64,000 nt of DNA from Robbsia sp. KACC 23696 (GCF_039852015.1 NZ_CP156627.1:558001-622000), one strand, 5' to 3'; counted from the stretch's first letter, positions 41,976 through 52,169 are shown. Notes: generated by a model from the sequence alone, not told the origin. Program-made: numbers and translations.

Positions 41976-43097
41976 TCATTGCTTGAATGCTACCAATTGT
42001 CCGTCTTTGAAAGTGAATATCGTAGTCGGTGCGTTAATCAAATCACCAACTTTGTCGAATGTGTACGTAGCTGCGACGCCTTTAAAATTGGCGCGGTGTA
42101 GTGCTTGGACAAGTTTTTCCGGATCTGTCGTCTGGGCAGAAGAAATCACGTTCGCCAGCAACAGCATGCCGTCGTAATAGGTGATACCGTAGGCTTGAGG
42201 CTCTGTTTTGAACTTTTCTTTATAGCGAGCGATGTAAGCCCGGCCTTCGGGGGTGCCGTCCAAACCCGCGCCACTCATCGAGCAATACACATTGGCCGAC
42301 GCTGGACCCGCCACTTTCACCAAGTCATCAGCGCAGATTCCGTCGCCACCAAGCAATTTCGCTCTTACCGCGCGCGCTCGCATCTGCTTTGCCATCGGTG
42401 CGCCTTGGGGTGTGTAGCCGCCAAAGAAAATAACATCCGGATTCTTGCTTTTAATTGTCGTCAAAATACCGAGAAAATCCGTAGCTTGGGCTGTCGTGTA
42501 TTCACGGTCGAGGATTTCCAATCCAAGTGACTTAGCTTTCGCCACGAATTCGTCTGCCAGGCCTTGCCCGTATGCAGTTCGATCGTCGATCACAGCTGCT
42601 GTCTTGGCATGCAGTTTCTCGACGGCAAAAGTTGCCATGGATGAGCCTAACAATGCGTCACTCGCACCCGTACGAAATATGTTGTTGTAACCCAGCTTGG
42701 TGAGCTGAGGATTTGATGCAACTGTTAGCATCGGGATGTGTGCAGCACTCGTCAAGCTGGAGACCGGAATTGCAACCCCCGAATTCTGGGGGCCGAGAAA
42801 TGCGGTCGGATGCTGGTCGATAAGACGCTGTGCAACCTGCATACCGGTCTTCGGGTCAGCCTGATCATCCTCAGACAGCAGTTCAAACTTCACTACTTGT
42901 CCATCTACCTTTATCGGCGTCCGGTTCAACTCGTCAATAGCCATGCGGAGTCCGTTCTCGTCGTCTTTTCCGCTAACTGCTTGCGGTCCTGTCAATGGGC
43001 CAGAAACTGCAATCTTCACTACTTGATCTGCATGAGCTAGGCCATAGGAAAGACCGGTCATTGCAAGCGTTGCGACGATAGATTTTAGTTTTTTCAT
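41976..43097 (-). CDS. ABC transporter amino-acid binding protein (LivK type)
   Basis: A 373-residue periplasmic binding protein. The signal peptide MKKLKSIVATLAMTGLSYGL-AHA precedes DQVVKIAVSGPLTGPQAVSG. Other marks are KFELLSEDDQADPKTGMQVA, FLGPQNSGVAIPVSSLTSAA and KTAAVIDDRTAYGQGLADEF. The start ATG 43097 is preceded by GAGGGA. It is the third gene downstream of the aconitase X pair on the same strand, separated by 159 bases, and has no permease or ATPase genes beside it. It probably captures hydroxyproline or a related imino acid. Confidence 0.88.
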   Translation of the reverse strand: MKKLKSIVATLAMTGLSYGLAHADQVVKIAVSGPLTGPQAVSGKDDENGLRMAIDELNRTPIKVDGQVVKFELLSEDDQADPKTGMQVAQRLIDQHPTAFLGPQNSGVAIPVSSLTSAAHIPMLTVASNPQLTKLGYNNIFRTGASDALLGSSMATFAVEKLHAKTAAVIDDRTAYGQGLADEFVAKAKSLGLEILDREYTTAQATDFLGILTTIKSKNPDVIFFGGYTPQGAPMAKQMRARAVRAKLLGGDGICADDLVKVAGPASANVYCSMSGAGLDGTPEGRAYIARYKEKFKTEPQAYGITYYDGMLLLANVISSAQTTDPEKLVQALHRANFKGVAATYTFDKVGDLINAPTTIFTFKDGQLVAFKQ

Positions 43098-43256
43098 CTT
43101 TCCCTCATGCCCGCACCTTGGCGAGCCCTGCGATTTACAAATACTTTTGTCTTGAGTCAAGCCAATCATGACAAAGCCGCTAGAACGTTGTTAAACTATT
43201 TCATACAACTAATTACATAAAAAATTTTACGCGGCAACAGACCAAAGACCCGCTTT

Positions 43257-43748
43257 TCACACTTCGAAGTACAACTTTGGGGCGTCACCGGTGTCATCAG
43301 CGTCAATCCGAATTTTCATCCCGGATTCGCCAATTTCGTTGAAGTCCGACCATGACGATAAGCAAACAACCGGTATTGCGAGGTTATAAAGTTCCGCCGC
43401 GACAATCGAACCTATCGAAATGATGAGATCTCGCTCCTTCAGAACGATGCCGATAGGACCCGTTCCGTTCCGAATCGCTTCGGCAAGTACGCTGCTGCTT
43501 GAGCTGGATCCTTTCGCCTGCGACATCACCATAATTTTCCCAGTCAAGCTTTCTCCTGCTTGAGGGTGATCCCGATCAATGATTTTCCCTGATACTGAAT
43601 CATACCCACCCCAGAAGCTGAGTGGCTTCTCCAACAGAAATGCCTCACCAGTCGCCCTACCCGGCACCAAAACGTCTACGGAAAAGGCGCGTTTTCCAAC
43701 GCCCATTTGATCCACTTGTCGCACACTGGCTTGTATATTTTTAGCCAT
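43257..43748 (-). CDS. Aconitase X small subunit (DUF126, swivel domain)
   Basis: A 163-residue protein of the AcnX small-subunit type. It has VDVLVPGRATGEAFLLEKPL-SFWGGYDSVSGKIIDRDHP, TGKIMVMSQAKGSSSSSSVL, then AIRNGTGPIGIVLKERDLII, the Ser-rich loop that reaches into the active site in aconitase-like swivel domains. ATG 43748 gives MAKN..., overlapping the large-subunit stop as ATGGCTAA (8 bases), so the two subunits are translationally coupled. Together they form the dehydratase. Confidence 0.88.
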   Translation of the reverse strand: MAKNIQASVRQVDQMGVGKRAFSVDVLVPGRATGEAFLLEKPLSFWGGYDSVSGKIIDRDHPQAGESLTGKIMVMSQAKGSSSSSSVLAEAIRNGTGPIGIVLKERDLIISIGSIVAAELYNLAIPVVCLSSWSDFNEIGESGMKIRIDADDTGDAPKLYFEV

Positions 43749-44988
43749 TGAAACGCACCCGTCCTTCGAAAGCCGATCGAACACATTCGTTCATACTGCC
43801 GTAAGCAACGCTTACCCCAATATTCGCCGGCGCGTAGGATGCCCACTTACCCGAGTTAGTCATCACTAAGCCAGTCATCTTCTTCATGACAGGTGTAATG
43901 TACGTACACGTGTCAACCACGATCTGGATACCTCGATCCGCGAATGCTTGCGCTTCACCGCTTTCCTCGAGCTCCCAAAGGATGAACCGACTTGTGTTTA
44001 CATAGAAATCAGCTTTCGGCATCCCCTCATATTCGTCGAGCACTGCAGCTAGCCGCCGGAATTCGGAAAGGGAGAAATGAGGCGTGCCAAGCGAGACTGC
44101 AACAATTTCATCTCCGTCACGACCCGTATTTAAGGTGCTCCGGATTGTGTCAAGGTCCGATAGTGAAACACTCACATTCATAACAGGCTGCTTGCTTTGC
44201 AAAGCCGAATCCAGCGTTGGGGCTTCGGGTGTTATGCCAACAGCGTGGAAAAGTGCCACTGCACCACTGGAGGCTGCTGCGGCACCCAAGGCCTTAAGCT
44301 CGTCTTCGCTAGTGTCCGCTGGCAGCCCAAGAATCGCTGGGACAACAGCCCCGGCAACCTTGCCTATCAATAGACCGAGTGCCGCGAAATAAATATCGCG
44401 AGAAGGGAGATGCGAAAGGTCGGCGACGTCGAAAACAATCTGCGCGGCGCGGTTCTCTGCTACGTGTAACCCAGCATATGGGGCACGGCCTGTAATGGCT
44501 GCCGCGAGGTCGAGGAAGTCCCCGTAGCGGCTTGTCCTCGCACCTAGAACCGAGTTCGCAAAAACGATGGCGTTCGATTCTGCCCACGCAATTTGCTGCC
44601 CTATGCTCGGACGGTTCTTCAACTGATATGGTGCGCACGTGAAGCTCGACTCACAACCCAATGCGAGGTGCGCGTCCATCAGTCTTTGCGCGTCCCTCTG
44701 TATTGACGCATCGCCGTTATACAGTTCAGGATGTATGAGATCCAGCGAACCTACGTTTAACGTCGTTGGCACGGCGACTTCGGCCCCCGCGGCAACAAAA
44801 AACTCAACGAAGTCGAGGCTCGTTTGTCCGTGGTACAAACAGCCGTCGATATGTGCAGAGGTAATGTCGATGAGGGTCTGCGCGGACATCACTTCTGCCG
44901 TTCGCGCAACAATGCGCATCGCCCGCGCTGCGCCCGATCCAAACTCACCCGCCAACATCGCTTTGTCTCGCGAACTTAAGTCCAACAT
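43741..44988 (-). CDS. Aconitase X large subunit, probable cis-3-hydroxy-L-proline dehydratase
   Basis: A 415-residue catalytic subunit of the aconitase X family (DUF521). Key blocks are HIDGCLYHGQTSLDFVEFFV, VPTTLNVGSLDLIHPELY, GCESSFTCAPYQLKNRPSIG, IAWAESNAIVFANSVLGART and, at the C-terminus, VDTCTYITPVMKKMTGLVMT-NSGKWASYAPAN. Bacterial AcnX with a separate small subunit has been shown in other proteobacteria to dehydrate cis-3-hydroxy-L-proline. The OCD-family reductase, amino-acid binding protein and GntR regulator nearby support the same role here. The archaeal mevalonate-phosphate dehydratase function is unlikely in this context. Confidence 0.85.
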   Translation of the reverse strand: MLDLSSRDKAMLAGEFGSGAARAMRIVARTAEVMSAQTLIDITSAHIDGCLYHGQTSLDFVEFFVAAGAEVAVPTTLNVGSLDLIHPELYNGDASIQRDAQRLMDAHLALGCESSFTCAPYQLKNRPSIGQQIAWAESNAIVFANSVLGARTSRYGDFLDLAAAITGRAPYAGLHVAENRAAQIVFDVADLSHLPSRDIYFAALGLLIGKVAGAVVPAILGLPADTSEDELKALGAAAASSGAVALFHAVGITPEAPTLDSALQSKQPVMNVSVSLSDLDTIRSTLNTGRDGDEIVAVSLGTPHFSLSEFRRLAAVLDEYEGMPKADFYVNTSRFILWELEESGEAQAFADRGIQIVVDTCTYITPVMKKMTGLVMTNSGKWASYAPANIGVSVAYGSMNECVRSAFEGRVRFNG

Positions 44989-45371
44989 TTGCTTTTCCTC
45001 AGTAGCGACGGATATTCCGAATCACGTGAGCAGACTCTACATGTGGAAATAAAATATGTCCATACTGGATTTTTTGGAACCATAAAGGCTGTTAGTCCCT
45101 TATTTCTGGTAGAAAATAGACCAGGTGCCGCCTCGAACTATTTGACGCCAGTTGACAAGGGATCGGCAATTTCAACCGAAGCAAATGCTGACCAAGCGTG
45201 TCGATGATAGGACCAACAAATGAGATTGACGGAATCGAGATCCCATCCCCACGCCCGCACAAACACCCCTATTGAAATAAAAAATTAAATTGGAATACCA
45301 TTCTAGAAAAATGCCGAGCCGAGCCGTCGTTCGCGCCGCGCAGCATCGAACACAGATGAAAACCGGAGACG
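44989..45371. promoter_or_regulatory. Divergent control region between acnX genes and Gfo/Idh gene
   Basis: A 383-base AT-rich gap with no gene. It contains TGGATTTTTTGGAACCA (45066-45082), which resembles the site before gntR, about 80 bases upstream of the large-subunit start. A separate palindrome at 45291-45305 lies 67 bases before the Gfo/Idh gene. Confidence 0.5.
45291..45305. promoter_or_regulatory. Candidate operator upstream of the Gfo/Idh gene
   Basis: TGGAAT-ACC-ATTCTA is a 15-base inverted repeat with one mismatch in the six-base arms. It sits within an AT-rich segment just upstream of the oxidoreductase start, where a repressor site would be expected. No regulator is adjacent, so the binding protein is unknown. 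Confidence 0.4.
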
Positions 45372-46409
45372 ATGATGCAGAAGACACAGATTGCGGTGAT
45401 AGGCGTTGGGGCGATTGGGCGGATGCACGTCGAGCGCCTGCGCCTGCATCCCACGTGTGAGTTGCTCGCAGTAGCGGACCCCACCTCGGCCGGTGAGGCC
45501 TATGCCAAGGCCGAGGGATTACGCTGGTTCGCCAACCACGCGGACATGCTCGATGCCACGCGGCCGCACGGCGTCATCGTCGCCACGCCGAACGCGACGC
45601 ACCGCCCGATCGGGCTCGATTGCATCGCACGCGGCATTCCCGTCTTGATGGAAAAACCGATCGCCGATACGGTCGAAAATGCGCGCGCGCTCAGCCGCGC
45701 CGCGACCGCAGCTGGCGTGCCGCTGCTAGTAGGCCATCACCGCCGACACAATCCTATCCTGCAGCGCGCCCGCGCGATCGTCGACGCCGGCGCGTTGGGA
45801 CAGCCTGTCGCGGCCATGGCCATGGCGACGTTCTACAAACCCGATTCGTATTTCGAGATGGCATGGCGCCGTGAAGCCGGCGGCGGCCCGGTGTTGATCA
45901 ACCTGATTCACGATATCGACATGCTGCGCTATCTGCTGGGCGAGATCGTCGAGGTGCAAGCGCAAACGTCGAATAAGGTCAGGGGATTTGCCGTGGAGGA
46001 TAGCGCCGCCGTATTGCTGCGCTTTGCCAGCGGCGCGCTCGGTACATTGGCCGTTTCCGACACGGCCGCCTCGCCGTGGAACTGGGATCTCGCAGCGGGC
46101 GAGGCCGCTCACTACCCACAGCAATCGGTCAACACGCATTTCCTGACTGGCACCGATGGCTCGCTGACCTTGCCGCTGCTGCATCTGTGGCAGTATCGCG
46201 AAAAGAAGGGCTGGCACGATCCCTTGAGCGTGGACCAGACCACGCCGCATCGCAAAGACCCTTATGCCGAGCAACTCAGCCACTTCGCCCACGTCATCGC
46301 GGGCGAGGCAACGCCACTCTGCTCCGGCGAGGATGCTACTCAGACCTTGGCCGCCACCTTCGCGGTACATGAAGCGGCCGCTTCGCAGAAGCCGGTTGCA
46401 CTGGGCTGA
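45372..46409 (+). CDS. Gfo/Idh/MocA-family oxidoreductase
   Basis: A 345-residue NAD(P)-dependent dehydrogenase. The Rossmann motif is TQIAVIGVGAIGRMHVERLR, with VIVATPNATHRPIGLDCIAR and the family EKP motif in PVLMEKPIADTVENA. The C-terminal domain shows GGPVLINLIHDIDMLRYLLG, with the catalytic His-Asp pair (HDIDM). Substrates in this family are inositols, sugars or, for relatives of this type, quinate or amino-sugar-like compounds; I cannot choose. A second ATG one codon later is equivalent. The neighbouring pobA suggests aromatic or shikimate-type metabolism, but the genes are convergent, not co-transcribed. Confidence 0.85.
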   Translation: MMQKTQIAVIGVGAIGRMHVERLRLHPTCELLAVADPTSAGEAYAKAEGLRWFANHADMLDATRPHGVIVATPNATHRPIGLDCIARGIPVLMEKPIADTVENARALSRAATAAGVPLLVGHHRRHNPILQRARAIVDAGALGQPVAAMAMATFYKPDSYFEMAWRREAGGGPVLINLIHDIDMLRYLLGEIVEVQAQTSNKVRGFAVEDSAAVLLRFASGALGTLAVSDTAASPWNWDLAAGEAAHYPQQSVNTHFLTGTDGSLTLPLLHLWQYREKKGWHDPLSVDQTTPHRKDPYAEQLSHFAHVIAGEATPLCSGEDATQTLAATFAVHEAAASQKPVALG

Positions 46410-46439
46410 GGGCCGTGCAGTCGTTCCCGTCGATGGCGC

Positions 46440-47648
<1,209 letters not shown>

Positions 47649-47808
47649 TTATATTTTTAGGACGCGACGCAGCGGCAATGTGCGCTGAATCGACCGCACT
47701 TGCATCTATGTTTTCCTAAAATACGCGGAGGGGGAAGATCCTTATCGTCGGTAAAATGGCACTTTTGGAAACAGGCCATAGCGCCCGACAAGAAGCGAAC
47801 ACGCACCC

Positions 47809-48696
47809 ATGACCACGCCCCAATTGGCAAGCCAGGATATTCCCGTATATAAGCTGTACGGTGAGGCCTTTGCATGGCCCACGCTGGACCTGATGCACTG
47901 CGAGTCCATCCCCGAGCGCAGCCGTCTCTACGTCTGGGAAATCGGCCGGCACCGTCATGCCGATCTGGCGCAACTGCTGTATGTCCGACAGGGCACGGCG
48001 GACCTGGATATCGAAGGCAGACACACCCGCATCGAAACGCCGTCGATGCTGATCGTGCCACCAATGTGTGTGCACGGCTTTCGCTTCAGCGAAAACGTCG
48101 ACGGCTATGTGTTTACGTTGGCCCTGCCTTTGCTGGAACGTATTCAACAAGAACTCGGGGCCAATCATCCGATGCTGCTGACGCCCGAGTGTTATCCGGT
48201 CGGTCCCGACAAGGGCTATATCGACATGCTCAGCGATACGCTGAATCGCGAATACCAGACGGTGGCGCCGGCGCGCGATCTGCTGCTGCGCTCGCTAACG
48301 AGTGCGCTAATCGTTTGGTTGGGTCGGCAGATCCTGCAGGAGAAGACGCCGGAAGCACCGCGCGATCGGGGCCAGCTCTATCTGTCCGCCTTTGCGCGTT
48401 TGATCGAAGCGCAATATCGCGATCACTGGTCGATTCAGCAGTATGCCGACCGGCTCGGCATCACGACCACGCATCTGAATACGATTTGTCGCCGCGTGCT
48501 GAACCTGACGGCGCTGGATGTACTGCATCAGCGCGTCGTCCTCGAAGCAAAACGCAGCCTCGTCTATACGACACTCGGCATCAACGAGATCGCGGATCTT
48601 CTCGGCTTCTCCGAGGCGACCTACTTCACGCGCTTTTTCAAACGCCTGACGGGCTTCACGCCGAAAGACTTCCGCAATACGCGCAGTACGGACTAG
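47809..48696 (+). CDS. pobR: AraC-family activator PobR
   Basis: A 295-residue regulator with an N-terminal cupin sensing domain (VWEIGRHRHADLAQLLYVRQ, PPMCVHGFRFSENVDGYVFT) and two C-terminal HTH motifs (WSIQQYADRLGITTTHLNTI ... INEIADLLGFSEATYFTRFF-KRLTGFTPKDFR). In Burkholderia and Pseudomonas such AraC-type PobR, encoded divergently from pobA, activates it in the presence of 4-hydroxybenzoate. The 184-base gap between the two genes should carry its binding sites; I could not define direct repeats with confidence. Confidence 0.93.
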   Translation: MTTPQLASQDIPVYKLYGEAFAWPTLDLMHCESIPERSRLYVWEIGRHRHADLAQLLYVRQGTADLDIEGRHTRIETPSMLIVPPMCVHGFRFSENVDGYVFTLALPLLERIQQELGANHPMLLTPECYPVGPDKGYIDMLSDTLNREYQTVAPARDLLLRSLTSALIVWLGRQILQEKTPEAPRDRGQLYLSAFARLIEAQYRDHWSIQQYADRLGITTTHLNTICRRVLNLTALDVLHQRVVLEAKRSLVYTTLGINEIADLLGFSEATYFTRFFKRLTGFTPKDFRNTRSTD

Positions 48697-48725
48697 CACC
48701 TAAGCCGCGCCGTACCGCTGATGCA

Positions 48726-49715
48726 TCACTTGGCTGCAGGTCGGATCGCATCGGCAAACACCGACGCATCGACATTCCCGCCCGATGCCACGACGACGAC
48801 GCGCTTGCCGACCAGCGCGTGCGCTGCCGGATCGCTCATCATCGCCGCCAGCGCGACGGCGCCACCCGGCTCGACGACGACGCGGAACGCGTCGAAGCAA
48901 AACGCCATCGCGCGACGCACCGCGTCATCGTCCGCGGTCAACACGCCGGCGAGGCGCTTGCTGTTAATCGAGAACGGCAGCTCGGCCGGCAACGGTGCCA
49001 ACAAGGCGTCGCAAATCGAGACACGACCCGACGCATTCGATTCACGCTGCCCGCTCACCAACGACCGGCGCGTATCGTCGAAGTCGCTGGGCTCGGCGGC
49101 CCAGACCTGCGCGCGCGAGCCCGCTGCCTCGACTGCCAGATTGATCCCGGCGCTCATCCCACCGCCGCCGCAAGGGGCAATGATCGCGTCGACCTCGCCG
49201 CCCACCTGTTCCAGCGCTTCCAAGGCCAAGGTGCCTTGGCCGGCGATCACATGGTGATGATCGCCTGGCGGCACGACCTGATACTGTCCTTCGCGTGCCA
49301 GCGCTTCGGCAACCGCTTCCCGGCTTTGCGTCTCGCGATCGTAACGAACGATGCGCGCACCGGCGACACGTGCCTTCTCCACTTTGTTTTCCGGCGCATT
49401 CGACGGCATCACGACGATCGTCGGAATCGACAGCATGCGGCCGACCGTCGCGATCGCCTGACCATGATTGCCGGTCGAATAGGCAACGACGCCATCCGGA
49501 CAGGTCGCGCGGTCCAAGCGCGCCATGCAGTTGTAGGCGCCTCGGAACTTGAAGGCGGCCGTATGCTGCAGGCTTTCCAGTTTGACGAATACCTGGGCGC
49601 CCGTCATCGCATCGAGCGCATCGGAGCGGACCACCGGGGTGCGTACGGCCACGCCGGCCAGCAGTTCCGCCGCGTCGAGAACATCCTGTGCAAGCGGCAT
49701 GCGATAAGACAACAT
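48726..49715 (-). CDS. Threonine/serine dehydratase-family PLP enzyme
   Basis: A 329-residue fold-type II PLP enzyme. The PLP Lys is in QHTAAFKFRGAYNCMARL, with STGNHGQAIATVGRMLSIPT (carboxylate loop), the glycine loop IIAPCGGGGMSAGINLAVEA for the PLP phosphate, and Ser/Gly in VVVASGGNVDASVF near the pyridine N. It lacks a C-terminal ACT regulatory domain, so it is the catabolic or serine-racemase-like form. ATG 49715 (MLSYRMP) or 49700 fits; the frame's upstream extension is not family-like. It is convergent with pobR and divergent from the carbamoylase gene. Confidence 0.88.
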   Translation of the reverse strand: MLSYRMPLAQDVLDAAELLAGVAVRTPVVRSDALDAMTGAQVFVKLESLQHTAAFKFRGAYNCMARLDRATCPDGVVAYSTGNHGQAIATVGRMLSIPTIVVMPSNAPENKVEKARVAGARIVRYDRETQSREAVAEALAREGQYQVVPPGDHHHVIAGQGTLALEALEQVGGEVDAIIAPCGGGGMSAGINLAVEAAGSRAQVWAAEPSDFDDTRRSLVSGQRESNASGRVSICDALLAPLPAELPFSINSKRLAGVLTADDDAVRRAMAFCFDAFRVVVEPGGAVALAAMMSDPAAHALVGKRVVVVASGGNVDASVFADAIRPAAK

Positions 49716-50193
49716 CTTGTCGACCTTGAAAACGTACGCCGTTCTGCCGCTCACACGGCCACGACGGGTTAATAAGAAGAACGTCCGGCCGGCATCACGG
49801 GTAGGCCCCACCGGTTGGAATCGATCGGTTCAGGCAGCATTGCCTGTCACGTGGCCTCATTGTTGTCAGCAGCAATGGTTTTGTCATATGCCGATTTGTC
49901 GATGCCTTTTAACATGACGTTAAGCGAGGTCCGATGCCGACCCGGTCTGGGCGACCGTCCGCACCAAAACGGTGCCCACTGGGCCCGCCGATCCCGCTGC
50001 GGCGCCCTCGGATTTGACCAGCCATAACGAAAGGTTAACCACTACCTATATATAGTTACTCTCGCTAAAACGGGACTGTGATTTAAATTCGACTTATTGT
50101 CATTTCTGATGAAAAGAACGGGCCGGGTGCTTCCGGGCAGAACACACCGCCCTTTCGATCAGGTCACCGCCACAATAAATCATCTACATCGCC
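49716..50193. promoter_or_regulatory. Divergent intergenic region, dehydratase/carbamoylase
   Basis: A 478-base gap. The section 50030-50110 is AT-rich (CTATATATAGTT near 50046) and is the likely promoter area for the carbamoylase gene. No protein-like frame is found. Several short frames read from both flanking genes are only extensions. Confidence 0.4.
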
Positions 50194-51189
50194 ATGAAAC
50201 GTCTCATCACAGTTGCAGCAGCCCAACTCGGCGCCATCCAAAGAGCGGACACGCGCGAATCGGTCGTTCAGCGCATGGTTGCGTTGCTCGAGAAGGCGCA
50301 TCGGCACGGCGCCAACGTTGTGGTCTTCCCTGAACTGGCCTTGACGACGTTTTTCCCGCGCTGGTATGTCGAAGACCTCGACGACGCGGACGAATGGTTC
50401 GACGAAACGCTGCCCTCGCCGTCGACGCAACCGCTGTTCGACGCAATCCGACGCTATCAGCTGACCTGCTATCTGGGCTATGCCGAAATCTCTCACGAGG
50501 CGGATGAAACGGGCGTGGTTCGCAAACGCCGTTTCAATACCTCGGTGATCATCGCGCCGAACGGCGAAATCGTCCTGAAATACCGCAAGGTCCATCTGCC
50601 AGGCCACAAGGAATTCTCGACGATCCGTAAAGTGCAGCATCTGGAGAAGCGGTATTTCGAGGTGGGCAACCTCGGTTATCCGGTGGTGCGCGCACCGGTC
50701 GGCAATGTCGACGGGGTGAACGTGGGGATGCTGCTGTGTAACGACCGTCGCTGGCCGGAAGCGTGGCGCGAACTCGGTCTGCAGCAAGTCGAACTGGTCA
50801 TGCTCGGGTACAACACGCCGGCGATGAATCAGGAAAACCGTGGCTTCGAAGCGCACTACCTGCGCAATTTCCATTCGCAACTGTCGATTCAGGCTGGTTG
50901 CTATCAGAATGCGACGTTCGGCGTGGGCGTAGCGAAGGGCGGCATCGAAGACGGTTGCGAGCTGATGGGGCACTCGATCATCGTCAACCCGCAAGGGGAA
51001 ATCATGGCGACGGCGACGAGCAACGACGATCACGTCATCGTGGCCGACTGCGATCTGGGCATGTGCGAACTCGGCCGCAGCACGATCTTCAACTTCGCGC
51101 AGCATCGCCGCCTGGAAGCCTACAGCCGTATCACGACGCAGACGGGCAGCGTCGCACCGCCCGTCTGGACGCCGTCTACGAAGGCCTGA
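50194..51189 (+). CDS. N-carbamoyl-D-amino-acid hydrolase (nitrilase superfamily)
   Basis: A 331-residue nitrilase-superfamily amidase. The catalytic triad is visible: Glu47 in VVVFPELALTTFFPRWYV, Lys132 in LKYRKVHLPGHKEF and Cys182 in GMLLCNDRRWPEAWRELGLQ. MLGYNTPAMNQENRGFEAHY and CYQNATFGVGVAKGGIEDG are specific to D-carbamoylases, which release free D-amino acids, CO2 and ammonia from N-carbamoyl-D-amino acids. No hydantoinase is in the window. The neighbouring PLP dehydratase could further use amino acids. Intact and of normal length. Confidence 0.92.
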   Translation: MKRLITVAAAQLGAIQRADTRESVVQRMVALLEKAHRHGANVVVFPELALTTFFPRWYVEDLDDADEWFDETLPSPSTQPLFDAIRRYQLTCYLGYAEISHEADETGVVRKRRFNTSVIIAPNGEIVLKYRKVHLPGHKEFSTIRKVQHLEKRYFEVGNLGYPVVRAPVGNVDGVNVGMLLCNDRRWPEAWRELGLQQVELVMLGYNTPAMNQENRGFEAHYLRNFHSQLSIQAGCYQNATFGVGVAKGGIEDGCELMGHSIIVNPQGEIMATATSNDDHVIVADCDLGMCELGRSTIFNFAQHRRLEAYSRITTQTGSVAPPVWTPSTKA

Positions 51190-51202
51190 TCGCGGTGTCA
51201 GG

Positions 51203-51230
51203 GGTGCGTAGGTCGATCGACCTACGCACC
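51203..51230. terminator. Perfect 28-base palindrome, probable bidirectional terminator
   Basis: Arms GGTGCGTAGGTC and GACCTACGCACC flank a GATC centre, so the whole 28-base stretch equals its reverse complement. It lies between two convergent genes: the carbamoylase ends at 51189 and the LysR gene ends at 51273. There is no T-run, so it is not a textbook rho-independent terminator, but a 12-base GC-rich stem in this place most likely stops transcripts from both sides or protects their 3' ends. Confidence 0.65.
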
Positions 51231-51272
51231 GCGGCTTCTGCGTCCATGTCGCGTGCTTGTCGGCATGCATTT

Positions 51273-52169
51273 TCAAGACGAGGTAAAGCGCGCCGTCAAA
51301 AAGTCGATCGCCGTACGCAGCAAGGCGGTAGGCCGCTGATCACGCGCATGCACAAGATACATTGGCGCGGCGGCGTAACACCACGCTGGCAGGATCGGCA
51401 GCAGGCGTCCCGACGCAATATCGTCCGCCAGCAGCAACTCCGGCTGCAAGGCGATACCGACGCCTTGCAGCGCGGCAGCACGCAACGCCCTCCCATCGCT
51501 CGCAGTGAACCGTCCCTTCACCGGAACATGACATTGCTGCTCATCGGGACCTACCAGGGTCCAGAAAAACTCCCGCGTTCGCCAATAGGACAGCCCGAGA
51601 CAGCGATGCTCGCGTAATTGCTCCGGCGTTTCGGGTTGTCCATATCGCTTCACATAATCGGGCGAGGCAGCAAGGATCCGGCGATACGCGTTCAACGGCC
51701 GCGCGACCAAGTCAGCACTGTCGATATCGCCGATATGAATGGCCAAGTGATAACCCTCGCGAATCACGTCGATAGGCGCATTGTCGAGGACCAGATCGAT
51801 GTTCGCTTCCGGATGTATTTCGAGATATTCCGTCAACACGGGCGTCAGCCTTTCGCTGCCGAAACTAACGGGCGCGACGATCCGCAAGGTGCCGCGCGGC
51901 GTACTTCGCAACTCCGCTGCACTGGCCTCGGCCTGCTCGAATTCGTGCAGCGCACGCTTGCAGCGCTCGTAATATAGGGCGCCAACTTCCGTCAGTTGAT
52001 GCCGACGCGTAGTCCGATGCAGCAATTTGGCGCCCAAGCGCTGCTCTATTTCGCGAATATGCTTGGCCACCATCGTCGGGGTCACGTCGCTGATCGCCGC
52101 CGCCGAGGCGAAACTGCCCGCTTCGACCACCCGCACGAACATTTGCATACCCGCCAGCTTATCCGCCAT
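51273..52169 (-). CDS. LysR-family transcriptional regulator
   Basis: A 298-residue regulator of the CrgA/PecT-like branch. The HTH is DKLAGMQMFVRVVEAGSFAS, AAAISDVTPTMVAKHIREIE, QRLGAKLLHRTTRRHQLTEV, then an effector domain (RGTLRIVAPVSFGSERLTPV). It is divergent from the tautomerase gene (52281), 111 bases apart, and is the likely regulator of that small gene. Confidence 0.9.
   Translation of the reverse strand: MADKLAGMQMFVRVVEAGSFASAAAISDVTPTMVAKHIREIEQRLGAKLLHRTTRRHQLTEVGALYYERCKRALHEFEQAEASAAELRSTPRGTLRIVAPVSFGSERLTPVLTEYLEIHPEANIDLVLDNAPIDVIREGYHLAIHIGDIDSADLVARPLNAYRRILAASPDYVKRYGQPETPEQLREHRCLGLSYWRTREFFWTLVGPDEQQCHVPVKGRFTASDGRALRAAALQGVGIALQPELLLADDIASGRLLPILPAWCYAAAPMYLVHARDQRPTALLRTAIDFLTARFTSS

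Noticed and set aside
47874-49772. A 632-codon plus-strand open frame
   Set aside because: It is out of frame with pobR and antisense to the dehydratase gene; composition is Arg/Ala/His-rich without domains. The two real genes explain the region.
50164-51276. A 370-codon minus-strand open frame
   Set aside because: Antisense to the carbamoylase gene, with no protein-like motifs.
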